Positions 47,185 through 56,895 of a stretch of 64,000 bases of DNA are shown piece after piece. Source of the DNA: Aureimonas psammosilenae (lineage in GTDB: Bacteria > Pseudomonadota > Alphaproteobacteria > Rhizobiales > Rhizobiaceae). How positions within the stretch are numbered: position 1 is the first letter of the stretch; each line of letters opens with the position of its first letter. The stretch spans positions 62,001 to 126,000 of the forward strand of contig NZ_WEZG01000002.1 of assembly GCF_009176975.1 (NCBI RefSeq), given 5' to 3'. The notes beneath the pieces were generated by a model. The model had not been told where the DNA came from, did no database searches, and saw only the letters and a list, made by a program, of their open reading frames with translations. Both the position numbers and the translations under genes were made by a program.

Positions 47185-48558
47185 TCAATAGGCCAGATGG
47201 CGGAAGAGGGGGGCGATCTCGCCGTTCCAGCGCTCGGAATGAAGGCGCAGGAGCTCCTCGGCCGGCGTGCGGCCCCGCGCCAGCGCTTCTTCCAGCGGGC
47301 TGAGGAACACGGTTTCGTCGAAACCTTCCTCGTTGAGGCGTGCCCGCTTGGCGAGGCCCTCGCGCGACAGGCGCACCGCCTCGCGGGCGAGATCCAGCAC
47401 CGTGCCGTCGCGGAAAGGCGTCGCAAAGCCTGTGCGCGGCACGGCGGCGCGAAGGATCGAGACCTCTTCGAAGGTCCAGTCCTTCGTCAGCGAATCGACC
47501 GCGGCCAAGGTGTCGGCGTCGTAGAGAAGGCCGACCCAGAAGGCGGGCAGGGCGCAGATTTCCCGCCACGGACCGCCATCGGCCCCGCGCATCTCGATGA
47601 AACGCTTTAGACGCACGTCGGGGAAGAGGGTCGACAGATGGTTGGTCCAGTCGCCCATGGACGGGGGCTGGCCGCCGAGCCTGTCGGCATAGGCGCCGTC
47701 GAGGAACTGGCGGAAGGTGATGGCGGTGGCGTCGATATAGCGCCCGTCGCGAATCACGAAATACATCGGCACGTCCAGCGCCCATTCCGCGTAGTCGCGA
47801 TAGCCGAAGCCCTCCTCGAACACGAAAGGCAGAAGGCCGGAGCGCTGGTTGTCGACATCCTCCCACACGCCGCAGCGCCAGGACACCATGCCGTTCGGCT
47901 GTCCTTCCGTGAAAGGCGAATTGGCGAAAAGCGCGGAGGCGACCGGCTGGAGGCGCATGCCGACGCGCATCTTGCGGGCCATGTCGGCTTCGGTGGAGAA
48001 GTCGAGATTGACCTGGATCGTGGAGGTGCGGAACATCATGTCGAGGCCGCGCGTGCCGACTTTCGGCATATAGCGGCGCATGATGTCGTAGCGCGACTTC
48101 GGCATCCGCGGCGTGTCGTCCAGCCGCCAGAGCGGGCTCGACCCGATCCCGAGGAACTCCACGCCGAGCGGCGAGGCGACGGCCTTCACTTCCGCCAGAT
48201 GCCGGTTCGATTCTGCGCAGGTCTCGAAGATCGTCTCCAACGGCGCGCCCGAAAGCTCGAACTGCCCGCCCGGCTCCAGCGAGATCGCGCCCCCGCCGGC
48301 GGTGCCGGCAAGGCCGATCAACCGGCCCTCGTCGAGGATCGGCTCCCAGCCGGAACGCGCCTGCATTCCCTTCAGAACGGCCTCGATGCCGCGCTCGCCC
48401 TCGTAGGGCACCGGCGCGAGCGTATCGCGGTAGAAGCCGAACTTCTCGTGTTCCGTGCCGATTCGAAAAGCCGCTTCCGGCTTTTCCCCGGACCGAAGGT
48501 GGTCCACCAGATCGTCCATGGAGGAGATCGGTGTCAGATCCGTTGTGTCGCGCGCCAT
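47185..48558 (-). CDS. gshA: Glutamate-cysteine ligase
   Basis: Joins glutamate and cysteine with ATP to gamma-glutamylcysteine, the first glutathione step. 457 residues, the plant-like type found in alphaproteobacteria: FRIGTEHEKFGFYRDTL and GGAISLEPGGQFELSGAPLETI are family blocks, with FRTSTIQVNLDFSTEADM further on. ATG 48558 follows GGGGAGAGGC; an in-frame TTG at 48588 is rejected. rsmE is 104 bp upstream, a common pairing. gshB is not in the window. Confidence 0.95.
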   Translation of the reverse strand: MARDTTDLTPISSMDDLVDHLRSGEKPEAAFRIGTEHEKFGFYRDTLAPVPYEGERGIEAVLKGMQARSGWEPILDEGRLIGLAGTAGGGAISLEPGGQFELSGAPLETIFETCAESNRHLAEVKAVASPLGVEFLGIGSSPLWRLDDTPRMPKSRYDIMRRYMPKVGTRGLDMMFRTSTIQVNLDFSTEADMARKMRVGMRLQPVASALFANSPFTEGQPNGMVSWRCGVWEDVDNQRSGLLPFVFEEGFGYRDYAEWALDVPMYFVIRDGRYIDATAITFRQFLDGAYADRLGGQPPSMGDWTNHLSTLFPDVRLKRFIEMRGADGGPWREICALPAFWVGLLYDADTLAAVDSLTKDWTFEEVSILRAAVPRTGFATPFRDGTVLDLAREAVRLSREGLAKRARLNEEGFDETVFLSPLEEALARGRTPAEELLRLHSERWNGEIAPLFRHLAY

Positions 48559-48661
48559 GCCTCTCCCCGACCGGCCTTCCGCCGCCAAGGTTTCATCTCT
48601 TGGGAATGCTGTCTGCGGCTTTTCACCTTGCCGCGCAAGGCGGCGCGATGCCGTCCCCGCT

Positions 48662-49414
48662 TCAATCGGTGTCCGGCGTCCAATCGCCGATCGCGGCCTG
48701 CACCACCGCGAGCGCCGCGACGGCTGCCGTGTCGGCCCGCAGGATGCGCGGTCCGAGGGAAATCGCCGTCACGAAATCCAGCCCGCGAAGGCGCTGTCTT
48801 TCTTCCGACGAGAAACCGCCTTCCGGCCCGATCAGGAGGTCGACCGGCACGCCGCCGAGTTCCCGCAGGGTTTCGATCGGGCTCGCCGCATCCTCGCGCT
48901 CGTCGCAGAAGACGAGGCGTCGGCCGGGTGGCATCGTCTCCAGAGCGTCGGCGAGCTTCATCGGCTCGCGGCATTCGGGGACGTTGAGGATGCCGCATTG
49001 CTCGGCCGCTTCCACCGCGTTGGCGTGCATCCGATCGACGTTGAGGCGCGGGGCCTGGACGTGCTGCGTGATGACCGGCTGAAGCACGCCCGCGCCCATC
49101 TCCACGGCCTTTTGCACCATGTAATCGAGGCGGGCCGATTTCAGCGGCGCGAAAAGGTAGCGCAAGGACGGAGTCGCCGGCTGCGGCCGGGTGCGCGTTT
49201 CCGGCACGAGGAAAAGCCGCTTCTTGCTCTGCCGGTCGAGCCGCGCGCGCCATTCGCCGTCCCGCCCGTTGAAGAGAAGCACGTTGGCTCCCCCTTCGAG
49301 ACGCATGACGTTGAGAAGATAGTTCACTTGGGCCGGATCGGCCTCCACGGGCGCATCGGGCCCGAGCGCGGCGTCCACGAAAAGGCGAGGGCTCTTGAAG
49401 TCGTGGTCGGGCAT
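48662..49414 (-). CDS. rsmE: 16S rRNA (uracil-1498-N3)-methyltransferase
   Basis: 250-residue SPOUT-fold enzyme that methylates U1498 of 16S rRNA. Family blocks are YLFAPLKSARLDYMVQKAVEMGAGVLQPVIT and LIGPEGGFSSEERQRLRGLDF, and LGPRILRADTAAVAALAVVQA forms the knot that binds S-adenosylmethionine. ATG at 49414. It precedes gshA. No oddity seen. Confidence 0.95.
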   Translation of the reverse strand: MPDHDFKSPRLFVDAALGPDAPVEADPAQVNYLLNVMRLEGGANVLLFNGRDGEWRARLDRQSKKRLFLVPETRTRPQPATPSLRYLFAPLKSARLDYMVQKAVEMGAGVLQPVITQHVQAPRLNVDRMHANAVEAAEQCGILNVPECREPMKLADALETMPPGRRLVFCDEREDAASPIETLRELGGVPVDLLIGPEGGFSSEERQRLRGLDFVTAISLGPRILRADTAAVAALAVVQAAIGDWTPDTD

Positions 49415-49512
49415 CGATCGGTCGTCGCGGGAATTGGGAGGAGAAACCTAAGCCAGCCGTGTCCGTTGTCACGCGCAAGCGCCAAGCACCGAGCGCGAGA
49501 GTGGGAGCGAAC

Positions 49513-50310
49513 ATGGATCTCGGGATCAAAGATCGCGTCGCGATCATCACCGGCGCGAGCCTCGGCATGGGGTTTGCGACGGCCAAGCTCCTGGCCGATG
49601 AAGGCGTGAAGCTCGTTCTGTCCGACATCAAAGTCGCCGAACTGGAAGAGGAAGTGGTGAGGCTCGGGGCGCAGGCCTTCGCTTTTCCCGCCGACGTGAC
49701 CGATCAGAGCGCCGTCGATGCCCTTGCCAAGGTTGCCATCGAGCGCTTCGGCCGGATTGACATCGTCGTTCATACGGCCGGCGTGACCGGGGCCAAGGGC
49801 GATCCTCTCGCCATGACCGACCAAGATTATCTCGACGCCTGGCGCACCGACTTTTTGTCGGCAGTCCATGTCGCCCGCGCCACCTTCCCGCATATGAAGA
49901 AGAACGGCTGGGGCCGGTTCGTCTGCATCACCTCCGAGAACGCCGTCCAGCCTTATTGGGAGGAGGCGACCTATAATGCCGCCAAGGCCTCGCTCGCCGC
50001 TTTCGTGAAGAACCTGTCCTACAAGTCGGCCGAGGACGGCATCCTCTGCAACACCGTCGCGCCGGCATTCATCGAAACCCCGATGACGGACGAAATGATG
50101 AAGAAGCGGGCGAAGGAGATGGGTGTTTCCTTCGACGAAGCGATCCGCACCTTCCTCGAGGAAGAGCGTCCGGGTCTGACGCTGAAGCGGCGCGGCAAGG
50201 CGGAAGAGGTCGCGGCGGTGATCGCGCTTCTGGTGTCCGAGCGTGGGTCCTTCGTCAACGGCGCGAACTACCGCGTCGATGCCGGCTCGGTGATCTCGAT
50301 CCAGAATTGA
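49513..50310 (+). CDS. SDR-family oxidoreductase
   Basis: 265 residues with the classical SDR layout: cofactor motif TGASLGMGFA near residue 14, catalytic Ser in CITSENA, YNAAK (Tyr and Lys) and NTVAPAFIETPM. ATG at 49513 is chosen over the 18-codon longer frame. The acidic D after beta-2 (VLSDIKV) suggests NAD+ preference. Similar to 3-oxoacyl-ACP reductase-like enzymes, but the substrate cannot be told. No operon partner: rsmE is divergent and TauE/SafE is 74 bp after. Confidence 0.88.
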   Translation: MDLGIKDRVAIITGASLGMGFATAKLLADEGVKLVLSDIKVAELEEEVVRLGAQAFAFPADVTDQSAVDALAKVAIERFGRIDIVVHTAGVTGAKGDPLAMTDQDYLDAWRTDFLSAVHVARATFPHMKKNGWGRFVCITSENAVQPYWEEATYNAAKASLAAFVKNLSYKSAEDGILCNTVAPAFIETPMTDEMMKKRAKEMGVSFDEAIRTFLEEERPGLTLKRRGKAEEVAAVIALLVSERGSFVNGANYRVDAGSVISIQN

Positions 50311-50383
50311 GCCGATTTCGGCTCTCGGACTGGCAATTGGTTGCGCGCGACGCAATTAGCGCGCGTTCCGTCCCGAGGGCTTC

Positions 50384-51154
50384 ATGTCGGATTTCCTGAT
50401 CTTCTTCTTTGTCGGCGCCCTGGCGCAACTCGTCGATGGCGCTCTCGGCATGGCCTATGGCGTGATCTCCTCGACCGTTCTGATGGCCTTCGGCGTTCCC
50501 CCGGCCCATGCCTCGGCCTCCGTCCACGCGGCGGAGGTCTTCACCACCGCCGCGTCCGGCACCGGCCATATCGTCAACCGCAACATCGACTGGAAGCTTT
50601 TCGCGCGGCTGGTGCCCTTCGGCGTCCTTGGCGGCATTCTGGGCACATATGTTCTCACCGGCATCGACGGCGACGTGCTGAAGCCCTTCGTGGCCTTCTA
50701 TCTCGGCCTGATCGGCGCCTTCCTGATGTTCCGCTCGTTTCGGCGGGTTCCGAGGAAAAGGGTTCCCGCAGCCGTGGTGCCTCCGGTGGCGCTGACGGGC
50801 GGGTTTCTGGATGCCATCGGCGGGGGCGGTTGGGGACCGATCGTCACCTCCGGCCTTCTGGGGGCGGGCGGGCAGCCGCGCTACGTCATCGGCACCGTCA
50901 ACACGGCGGAGTTCCTGATCGCGCTCACCGTTTCCCTGTCGTTCATCTTCGCGATTGTCACCGGGCATTGGGAAGACGCGCCCGATCTCATGTCGAATCT
51001 CGTCGCGGTGAGCGGCCTGATCATCGGCGGCCTCGTGGTCGCGCCGATCGCCGGCTATCTCGTGCGGATCATCCCCGAAACCACGCTGCTGCGCGTTGTC
51101 TCCATCCTGATCCTCGCGCTGTGCGCCACGCAGGTCTTCGGCCTCATGAAATAA
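50384..51154 (+). CDS. TauE/SafE family sulfite/anion exporter-like membrane protein
   Basis: 256 residues, about eight helices in two repeats. Repeat marks are VDGALGMAYGVISSTVLMAFG and GGGGWGPIVTSGLLGAGG, the TauE/SafE duplicated signature. Members export sulfoacetate, sulfite or other organic anions, but many are uncharacterised. ATG 50384 follows GAGGGC. Neighbouring genes give no further clue to the substrate. Confidence 0.88.
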   Translation: MSDFLIFFFVGALAQLVDGALGMAYGVISSTVLMAFGVPPAHASASVHAAEVFTTAASGTGHIVNRNIDWKLFARLVPFGVLGGILGTYVLTGIDGDVLKPFVAFYLGLIGAFLMFRSFRRVPRKRVPAAVVPPVALTGGFLDAIGGGGWGPIVTSGLLGAGGQPRYVIGTVNTAEFLIALTVSLSFIFAIVTGHWEDAPDLMSNLVAVSGLIIGGLVVAPIAGYLVRIIPETTLLRVVSILILALCATQVFGLMK

Positions 51155-51174
51155 TCGTAAGGTTCGCCGGGTCC

Positions 51175-51199
51175 GGAACGAACGGAGCCGGCCAACGTT
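51175..51199 (+). promoter_or_regulatory. EcfG (general stress sigma factor) promoter of the CsbD gene
   Basis: GGAAC at 51175-51179 and CGTT at 51196-51199 with a 16-bp spacer match the alphaproteobacterial EcfG consensus GGAAC-N16/17-CGTT. The CsbD-family start codon lies 54 bp downstream, and CsbD genes are typical stress-regulon members. Confidence 0.7.
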
Positions 51200-51253
51200 C
51201 ACCTGCCATATCCGCTCGAAGACGACGCGGAAGACACGAGTGAGGTTAAGGCG

Positions 51254-51439
51254 ATGGCAGTCGAGAAAGAACAGGCTTCCGGCGGTCTCAAGGAAGTCGG
51301 CGGCAAGATCAAGGAAGCTGCGGGCAAGTTGGTCGGCAACGAGCGCCTCGAAGCCGAAGGCAAGCTCGATCAGGCCGAAGGCAAGACCGAGAAGAACTAC
51401 GGCAAGGTCAAAGGGGCGGTTAAGGATCAGCTTAACTAA
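51254..51439 (+). CDS. CsbD family stress protein
   Basis: 61-residue, highly charged, Lys/Glu/Gly-rich protein: KEVGGKIKEAAGKLVGNERL then EAEGKLDQAEGKTEKNYGKV, the CsbD repeat, thought to be a general-stress protein. ATG 51254 follows AGGTTAAG. A candidate EcfG promoter is at 51175-51199 and a terminator follows, so it is a single-gene unit. Confidence 0.93.
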   Translation: MAVEKEQASGGLKEVGGKIKEAAGKLVGNERLEAEGKLDQAEGKTEKNYGKVKGAVKDQLN

Positions 51440-51470
51440 GCCCGACTGCCGATCTCCGACAGGGAGACAG

Positions 51471-51503
51471 AACGGCCGTCCCGAAAAGGGGCGGCCGTTT
51501 TCG
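51471..51503 (+). terminator. Rho-independent terminator after the CsbD gene
   Basis: Twelve-bp stem AACGGCCGTCCC/GGGGCGGCCGTT (one T-G pair), a 5-nt GAAAA loop, then TTTCG. Clear terminator in front of fumC. Confidence 0.8.
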
Positions 51504-51577
51504 TTCGCGCCTTGCGAAGGCCTGCGCCTCCATGCCAAAGCGGCTTCAAACGAAACCCGAGCCGGGCAGGAACGATC

Positions 51578-52969
51578 ATGACCGATACGCGGCGCGAAAC
51601 CGATACTTTCGGCCCCATCGAGGTCGAAAGCGACAAGTATTGGGGCGCGCAGGCGCAACGCTCCCTCGGCAATTTCAAGATCGGCTGGGAAAAGCAGCCG
51701 CTGCCGATCGTCCGGGCGCTTGGCGTCGTGAAGCGCGCCGCCGCCGAAACCAACATGGAACTCGGCCGTCTCGACCCGACGGTGGGCGACGCAGTGGTCG
51801 CCGCCGCGCAGGAAGTGATCGACGGCAAGCTGAACGAGCATTTCCCGCTCGTGGTCTGGCAGACGGGTTCGGGCACTCAGTCCAACATGAACGCCAACGA
51901 GGTGATCTCGAATCGGGCCATCGAGATGCTCGGCGGCGAGATGGGCTCCAAGAAGCCCGTTCACCCGAACGACCACGTCAACATGAGCCAGTCGTCCAAC
52001 GACACCTATCCGACAGCCATGCACATCGCCTGCGCCGAGGAACTGGTGCACCGGCTGGTCCCGGCGCTGAAGGTTTTGCACAAGGCGCTGGACGAGAAGG
52101 CGAAGGCGTTCGACCACATCATCAAGATCGGCCGCACCCATACGCAGGACGCCACACCCCTGACCCTCGGCCAGGAGTTTTCGGGCTACACCACGCAGGT
52201 CGCCAACGGCATCGCCCGCATCGAGCAGACCCTGCCCGCCCTGATGCAACTCGCGCAAGGGGGGACGGCGGTCGGCACCGGGCTCAACGCGCCGGTGGGT
52301 TTCGCCGAGAAGGTCGCCGAGAAGATCGCCGCGATCACCGGGCTCGCCTTCACCTCCGCGCCGAACAAGTTCGAGGCGCTCGCCGCCCATGACGCCATGG
52401 TGTTCAGCCACGGCGCGATCAACACGGTCGCGGCGTCCTTGTTCAAGATCGCCAACGATATCCGCTTCCTCGGCTCCGGTCCGCGCTCGGGGCTTGGCGA
52501 GTTGCAACTGCCCGAAAACGAGCCCGGCTCCTCCATCATGCCAGGCAAGGTGAACCCGACGCAGTGCGAAGCGCTGACGCAGGTCTGCGTCCAAGTCTTC
52601 GGCAACCACGCGGCGCTCACCTTCGCCGGAAGCCAGGGCCATTTCGAGCTGAACGTCTTCAACCCGGTGATGGCCTACAACTTCCTTCAGTCGGTGCGTC
52701 TCATCTCCGACGCCGCCGTTTCCTTCACGGAAAACTGCGTCACCGGCATCGAAGCGCGCGAAGACAACATCAAGGCGGCCCTGAACCGCTCCCTGATGCT
52801 CGTCACCGCGCTGGCCCCCACCATCGGCTACGACAACGCCGCCAAGATCGCCAAGACCGCGCACAAGAACGGCACGACGTTGAAGGAAGAAGCCTTGGCG
52901 ACGGGTCTCGTGTCGGAAGAGGATTATGAGCGGATCGTCGATCCCTCGACCATGACCCAGCCGGGCTGA
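51578..52969 (+). CDS. fumC: Fumarate hydratase, class II
   Basis: Hydrates fumarate to L-malate in the citric acid cycle; oxygen-stable homotetramer. 463 residues. [23 protein letters not shown] and the signature [15 protein letters not shown] (catalytic Ser) are intact. ATG 51578 precedes [25 protein letters not shown]; 22 codons more upstream are open but include the terminator and are rejected. A repeat array follows. Confidence 0.97.
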   Translation: MTDTRRETDTFGPIEVESDKYWGAQAQRSLGNFKIGWEKQPLPIVRALGVVKRAAAETNMELGRLDPTVGDAVVAAAQEVIDGKLNEHFPLVVWQTGSGTQSNMNANEVISNRAIEMLGGEMGSKKPVHPNDHVNMSQSSNDTYPTAMHIACAEELVHRLVPALKVLHKALDEKAKAFDHIIKIGRTHTQDATPLTLGQEFSGYTTQVANGIARIEQTLPALMQLAQGGTAVGTGLNAPVGFAEKVAEKIAAITGLAFTSAPNKFEALAAHDAMVFSHGAINTVAASLFKIANDIRFLGSGPRSGLGELQLPENEPGSSIMPGKVNPTQCEALTQVCVQVFGNHAALTFAGSQGHFELNVFNPVMAYNFLQSVRLISDAAVSFTENCVTGIEAREDNIKAALNRSLMLVTALAPTIGYDNAAKIAKTAHKNGTTLKEEALATGLVSEEDYERIVDPSTMTQPG

Positions 52970-52994
52970 AACGAGCCGCTAAAACGGCGCAGCA

Positions 52995-53465
52995 CCCTCA
53001 TCCTGAGCTTGTCGAAGGATCGGGGGTGCTCGGCACTGACGTTGGTGCGTCACCCTTTCCCTCGCCCTTCGACAAGCTCAGGGTGAGGGTGAGGGTGAGG
53101 GTGAGGGGAAGGGGAAGGGTGAAGCTGATGAAGGCGTTTCCCGGCCCAAAGCCTCCCCGTAGCCCTCATGCTGAGCTTGTCGAAGCACGAGGGCGCTTGG
53201 CACACACGTCGGCGCGTCACCTTTATCCTCGTCCTTCGACAAGCTCAGGATGAGGGAAAAGGTGAAGCCGATGGTCAGGGAGAGGGTGAAGCTGATGAAG
53301 TTTCTCCGCCCAAAGCCTCCCAGTAGCCCTCATCCTGAGCTTGTCGAAGGGTGAGCTTGTCGAAGCACAGGGGCGCTTGGCACAGACGTTGGTGCGTCAC
53401 CCTCGTCCTTCGACAAGCTCAGGATGAGGGTGAAGTCGAAGTCGCGGCCTGCTTATCGGGTTATA
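52995..53465. repeat. Tandem array of ~165-bp units containing inverted 23-mers
   Basis: The 496 bp between fumC and hisG hold no gene. Units start at 52995 (168 bp), 53163 (164 bp) and 53327 (about 139 bp, cut short). Each has the core TGAGCTTGTCGAAGG-type motif (52995-53018, 53163-53185, 53327-53350) and its inverse with CCTTCGACAAGCTCA (53066-53088, 53233-53256, 53407-53430), able to form long hairpins. A duplicated half-motif lies at 53352-53365. Unit A also has four GGGTGA copies at 53081-53104. Units share inner text such as TTGGTGCGTCACC. REP-like in style. Confidence 0.85.
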
Positions 53466-54164
53466 TCAGGTCGTTAGAGCAAACCGCCGGACGATCTCGT
53501 CCGCCACCGACGCATCCTCGCTCGCCCGGTCCTTGCTTGCCATCACGAGGCAGGCCTCGGATTTGAGGATCAGGCCGTCCGACAGGATCTTCAGCCGGTT
53601 CGCCTTCAGCGTCGAGCCGGTGGAAGTGATGTCGACGATGATGTCGGCCGAGCCCGCCGCCGGCGCGCCTTCCGTGGCGCCTAGGCTTTCCACGATGCGA
53701 TAGCTCTGGATGCCGTGTTGTCTCGTGAAGAAGCCTTGGCTGAGCCGCCAGTATTTCGTCGCGATGCGCAGACGGCGGCCGTGGCGCGCGCGATAGCCGG
53801 CCGCGACATCGCCGAGATCCTCCATCGTGTCGACGTCGATCCAGGCTTCCGGCACCGCCACCACGACATCGGCCCCGCCAAAGCCGAGGCGCGATACGAA
53901 GGCGAGGCGGGTTTCGGGATCGGGCGTCGATTCCCGGATCAGGTCCTCGCCGGTGATGCCGAAGTCCACCGCGCCCTCGCGAAGTTCGCGCGCGATCTCG
54001 GACGCCGACAGGAGAAGCACGTCGAGCCCGTCGATGCCCGACACGGCGGTGCGGTAGGACCGCGCATCCGCCGCCGGCTCCACATGGATACCGGCGCGGG
54101 CGAGGGCCGCGACGCAGTCCTCCTTCATGCGGCCCTTGGACGGAATGGCGAGGGTCAGCGTCAT
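53466..54164 (-). CDS. hisG: ATP phosphoribosyltransferase, short form
   Basis: First enzyme of histidine synthesis (ATP plus PRPP). 232 residues, the short form that lacks the regulatory domain and needs HisZ; the start [29 protein letters not shown] and the PRPP loop [17 protein letters not shown] are present. ATG 54164 overlaps the hisZ stop by four bases; further upstream the frame is open but lies within hisZ. The gene ends right at the repeat array. Confidence 0.95.
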   Translation of the reverse strand: MTLTLAIPSKGRMKEDCVAALARAGIHVEPAADARSYRTAVSGIDGLDVLLLSASEIARELREGAVDFGITGEDLIRESTPDPETRLAFVSRLGFGGADVVVAVPEAWIDVDTMEDLGDVAAGYRARHGRRLRIATKYWRLSQGFFTRQHGIQSYRIVESLGATEGAPAAGSADIIVDITSTGSTLKANRLKILSDGLILKSEACLVMASKDRASEDASVADEIVRRFALTT

Positions 54165-55291
54165 CGAGCGGCTCCCGTCGTCTCGATGCGATCGAGCCAG
54201 AAGGACACGCCGACCGCCGGCACCGGCTCGGTCGCGCCGAGATAGGCGAGCAGCCGGTCGTAGCGCCCGCCGCCGGCCACCGGCTCGTCCGCGCCCTTCT
54301 TGCGCGCCTCGAAAACGAGGCCGGTATAATAGTCGATCGCCCGGCCGAAGGCGGCGCGATAACGGATGGCGGACAGATCGACACCGGCCTTCGCCAGCGC
54401 TTCGGCCCGCCGCTCGAAGAAAAGGAGCGCGGGCCCAAGATCGATGTCGTCGCCGCAAACCGCCGCGAGCCTTGAGGACGCTTCCGGCAACGGGCAGTCG
54501 ATCGCCAGAAAGGCGCTGAGGCGCGACAGCGAGGCCTCCGACAAAGCGGTTGCCGCGAAGGCGACCTTCTCCACGAGCCGCGCCGCGATCTCGGAAGCCG
54601 CCCGACCGGAATGGGGCGGCAATCCGCCTTCCTCCTTCAAGCGGTCGATCGCTTCTTCCAGCGCCGGCATGTCGCGCCGCATCGCGAGGCGGCGAAGCTC
54701 CGGGTCGAGCCCTTTCAGCGAACGCCCGTCATGGCGCGCGAGATCGTCCAGGGCCGTGCGCAGCGCCGTCTCGTCGCCGAAGGTGCGGATCAGCCGGCGC
54801 TGCCAGCTTCCCGGCAGGCCGAGGCCTTCGAGGAATGCCTCGAACAGGCCCTGATCGCCCAGAACCGTGTCGAGATCGGCGGAGACGAGACCGCAGGCGG
54901 CGAGGCCTTCCAGCGCTTCGGCCAGAATGCGGGCGTCGGCCGCGGCCTTGTCGGCGTCGCCGAGGTCTTCGAGCCCCGCCTGACGGCTTTCCGGCGCGCC
55001 ATTCTTGGTCTGCCGGAAGATCGGCCCGAGATAGGAATACCGCCGGGGCAGGGGATTGGTCGCCGCGATATGGGCGAGGCAGACGGGGATGGTGAAGTCC
55101 GGGCGTAGGCACAGGACCTCGCCGGCCTCGCCGCGCGTCAGGAAGATGCGTCGCCGCAGCGCCTCGCCGGTGGAATCGAGATAGGGCTCGGCCGGCTGAA
55201 GCAGCGGCACGTCGATGTCATAGGCGCCGAGCCCGGCGAACATGCCGGACAGGGCGGTCTCGACGGGCGAGGAGGCGGGACGGGCGTTCAA
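54161..55291 (-). CDS. hisZ: ATP phosphoribosyltransferase regulatory subunit
   Basis: 376-residue HisRS-like protein that has lost aminoacylation and activates short HisG. Class II motifs remain in altered form: [26 protein letters not shown], and [13 protein letters not shown] with [16 protein letters not shown]-type C-terminus. TTG at 55291, eight bases after the hisS stop, gives the length of the family; a strong ATG is absent. The hisS-hisZ-hisG order implies coordinate expression. Confidence 0.92.
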   Translation of the reverse strand: MNARPASSPVETALSGMFAGLGAYDIDVPLLQPAEPYLDSTGEALRRRIFLTRGEAGEVLCLRPDFTIPVCLAHIAATNPLPRRYSYLGPIFRQTKNGAPESRQAGLEDLGDADKAAADARILAEALEGLAACGLVSADLDTVLGDQGLFEAFLEGLGLPGSWQRRLIRTFGDETALRTALDDLARHDGRSLKGLDPELRRLAMRRDMPALEEAIDRLKEEGGLPPHSGRAASEIAARLVEKVAFAATALSEASLSRLSAFLAIDCPLPEASSRLAAVCGDDIDLGPALLFFERRAEALAKAGVDLSAIRYRAAFGRAIDYYTGLVFEARKKGADEPVAGGGRYDRLLAYLGATEPVPAVGVSFWLDRIETTGAAR

Positions 55292-55298
55292 GGGCGTT

Positions 55299-56789
55299 TC
55301 AGCGCGACCGTTCGAGGATGCGGCGCACGGCTTCCACCAGATCGGCCTCGTCCACAAGTTCCTGGCCGGCACGCATCGCCCGCCATTCGGCATTGTCCTC
55401 GACGCCTTCCGAGATCTCCTTGCCGAGATGCAGGTCCTTCACCTGCACCTTGCCTGCCGCCTTCTCGTCGCCGCCCTGGATCACGACGCAAGGGCTGTCG
55501 CGGCGATCGGCATATTGAAGCTGCTTGCCGAACTGCTTCGGGTTGCCTTGGAACACCTCGACGGGGACGACCGGCTGGCCGGGGGCGTTCAAGGCGTTGC
55601 GAAGCGTCGTCGCCATGGCCTGATAATCGGCCATGCGGTCGCGATCCATCACGGTGACGACCACCGGGCCGGTTCGCTTCACGGCTTCGAGGCGGCCGAG
55701 ATTCTTCAAGGCGGTCTGGAGGCGCGACACGCCGATGGAGAAGCCCGTGGCCGGCACCGGCTGGCTCATGAAGCGCGACACGAGCCCATCGTAGCGCCCG
55801 CCGCCGCCGACCGAGCCGAACACGACCTTCTCGCCCTTCTCGTTGACGACCGGGAAGAGAAGTTCGGCCTCGAAGACGGGGCCGGTATAGTACTCGAGCC
55901 CGCGCACGACGGAGGGGTCGATCTGAACCCGCCCGACGTAGCCTGCAGAAGCGCAAAAGTTAGCAATTTCAGACAGCTCTTTCAGGCCTTCGCCCAGGCG
56001 TCCCTCGCGGATGCCTTCTTCAAAGATGCCCCACAACTCCCCAATCTCTGGAGTCTCGAGAAAGCGAACAAGCGTATTGATCGCATCTTCCTGTAACTCC
56101 GCGCCCTTGGTGAAATCTCCGCTTTCATCTCTGCGGCCCCCACCGAGAAGTAGGCGGACGCCCTCCGTGCCAAACTTGTCGAACTTGTCGAGCGCTCTCA
56201 GAACGGTCAGCCGGCGCGGCTGATTCCCTTCGAGGCCGATGCCGTCCAAAATGCCGTCCAGCACCTTCCGGTCGTTGACGCGAATGACATACTGCCCGCG
56301 CGGGATGCCGAGGGCTTCCATCGTGTCGGCCATCATCATGGCCATTTCGGCATCGGCCGAAACGTTCGGCGCGCCGACGATATCGGCGTCGAACTGCATG
56401 AACTGGCGGAAGCGGCCCGGCCCCGGCTTCTCGTTGCGGAAGACATATCCCGCCCGGTAGGAGCGATAGGGCTTCGGCAGGTCCTCGAAGTTCTCCGCGA
56501 CGTGGCGCGCGAGGGGGGCGGTCAGGTCGTAGCGCAGCGACAGCCATTCCTCGTCGTCGTCCTGCAGCGAGAAGACGCCCTCGTTCGGGCGGTCGCTATC
56601 GGGCAGGAACTTGCCGAGCGCGTCGGTATATTCGAACATCGGCGTTTCCACCGGCTCGAAGCCATAGGTCTCGTAGACGCGCCGGATGATGCCGAGCATC
56701 CGCTCCTGCGCATAAAGATCGTCGGCGGTCCGATCGACAAAGCCGCGCGGCTGCCGCGCCTTGACGCGTTGAGGCTTCTTGCTGGCCAT
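55299..56789 (-). CDS. hisS: Histidyl-tRNA synthetase
   Basis: Charges tRNA-His. 496 residues, class II: motif 2 region [29 protein letters not shown], HisA-type [19 protein letters not shown] and motif 3 GVSRLQTAL. It is the alphaproteobacterial type, fitting the tRNA-His without G-1 at 40041. Codons in about 55940-56170 are clearly less G/C-rich at third positions than on either side (GCT, ATT, TTT, AGT etc.), a possible recombined segment. ATG 56789. First of hisS-hisZ-hisG; the promoter should lie in the 106 bp behind it. Confidence 0.95.
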   Translation of the reverse strand: MASKKPQRVKARQPRGFVDRTADDLYAQERMLGIIRRVYETYGFEPVETPMFEYTDALGKFLPDSDRPNEGVFSLQDDDEEWLSLRYDLTAPLARHVAENFEDLPKPYRSYRAGYVFRNEKPGPGRFRQFMQFDADIVGAPNVSADAEMAMMMADTMEALGIPRGQYVIRVNDRKVLDGILDGIGLEGNQPRRLTVLRALDKFDKFGTEGVRLLLGGGRRDESGDFTKGAELQEDAINTLVRFLETPEIGELWGIFEEGIREGRLGEGLKELSEIANFCASAGYVGRVQIDPSVVRGLEYYTGPVFEAELLFPVVNEKGEKVVFGSVGGGGRYDGLVSRFMSQPVPATGFSIGVSRLQTALKNLGRLEAVKRTGPVVVTVMDRDRMADYQAMATTLRNALNAPGQPVVPVEVFQGNPKQFGKQLQYADRRDSPCVVIQGGDEKAAGKVQVKDLHLGKEISEGVEDNAEWRAMRAGQELVDEADLVEAVRRILERSR

Positions 56790-56895
56790 GGGAATGTCTA
56801 GTCCTGCCCCGGCATCTGCCGGATTACGTCAATGTTGATTTACCTGCGCGCGTCGTAACGGATCATCCGTCGAAATCCAACGTCGATCCGCCGCT

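Noticed and set aside
44748-47303. Long open frame antisense to the CorC/HlyC and DUF937 genes
   Set aside because: Same third-position effect; no domain, and the two sense genes are clear.
50255-52864. Very long open frame antisense to TauE, CsbD and fumC
   Set aside because: High-GC DNA with G/C-ending codons leaves antisense frames open; the product is rich in Arg, Asp, His and Gly and matches no family.
53066-53430. CRISPR-like look of the spaced 23-mers
   Set aside because: Repeats alternate in orientation, spacing is uneven and interior sequence is itself repeated, so these are not spacers.
56790-56895. T-box or histidine leader before hisS
   Set aside because: No short histidine-rich frame, T-box sequence or clear terminator/antiterminator pair was seen.
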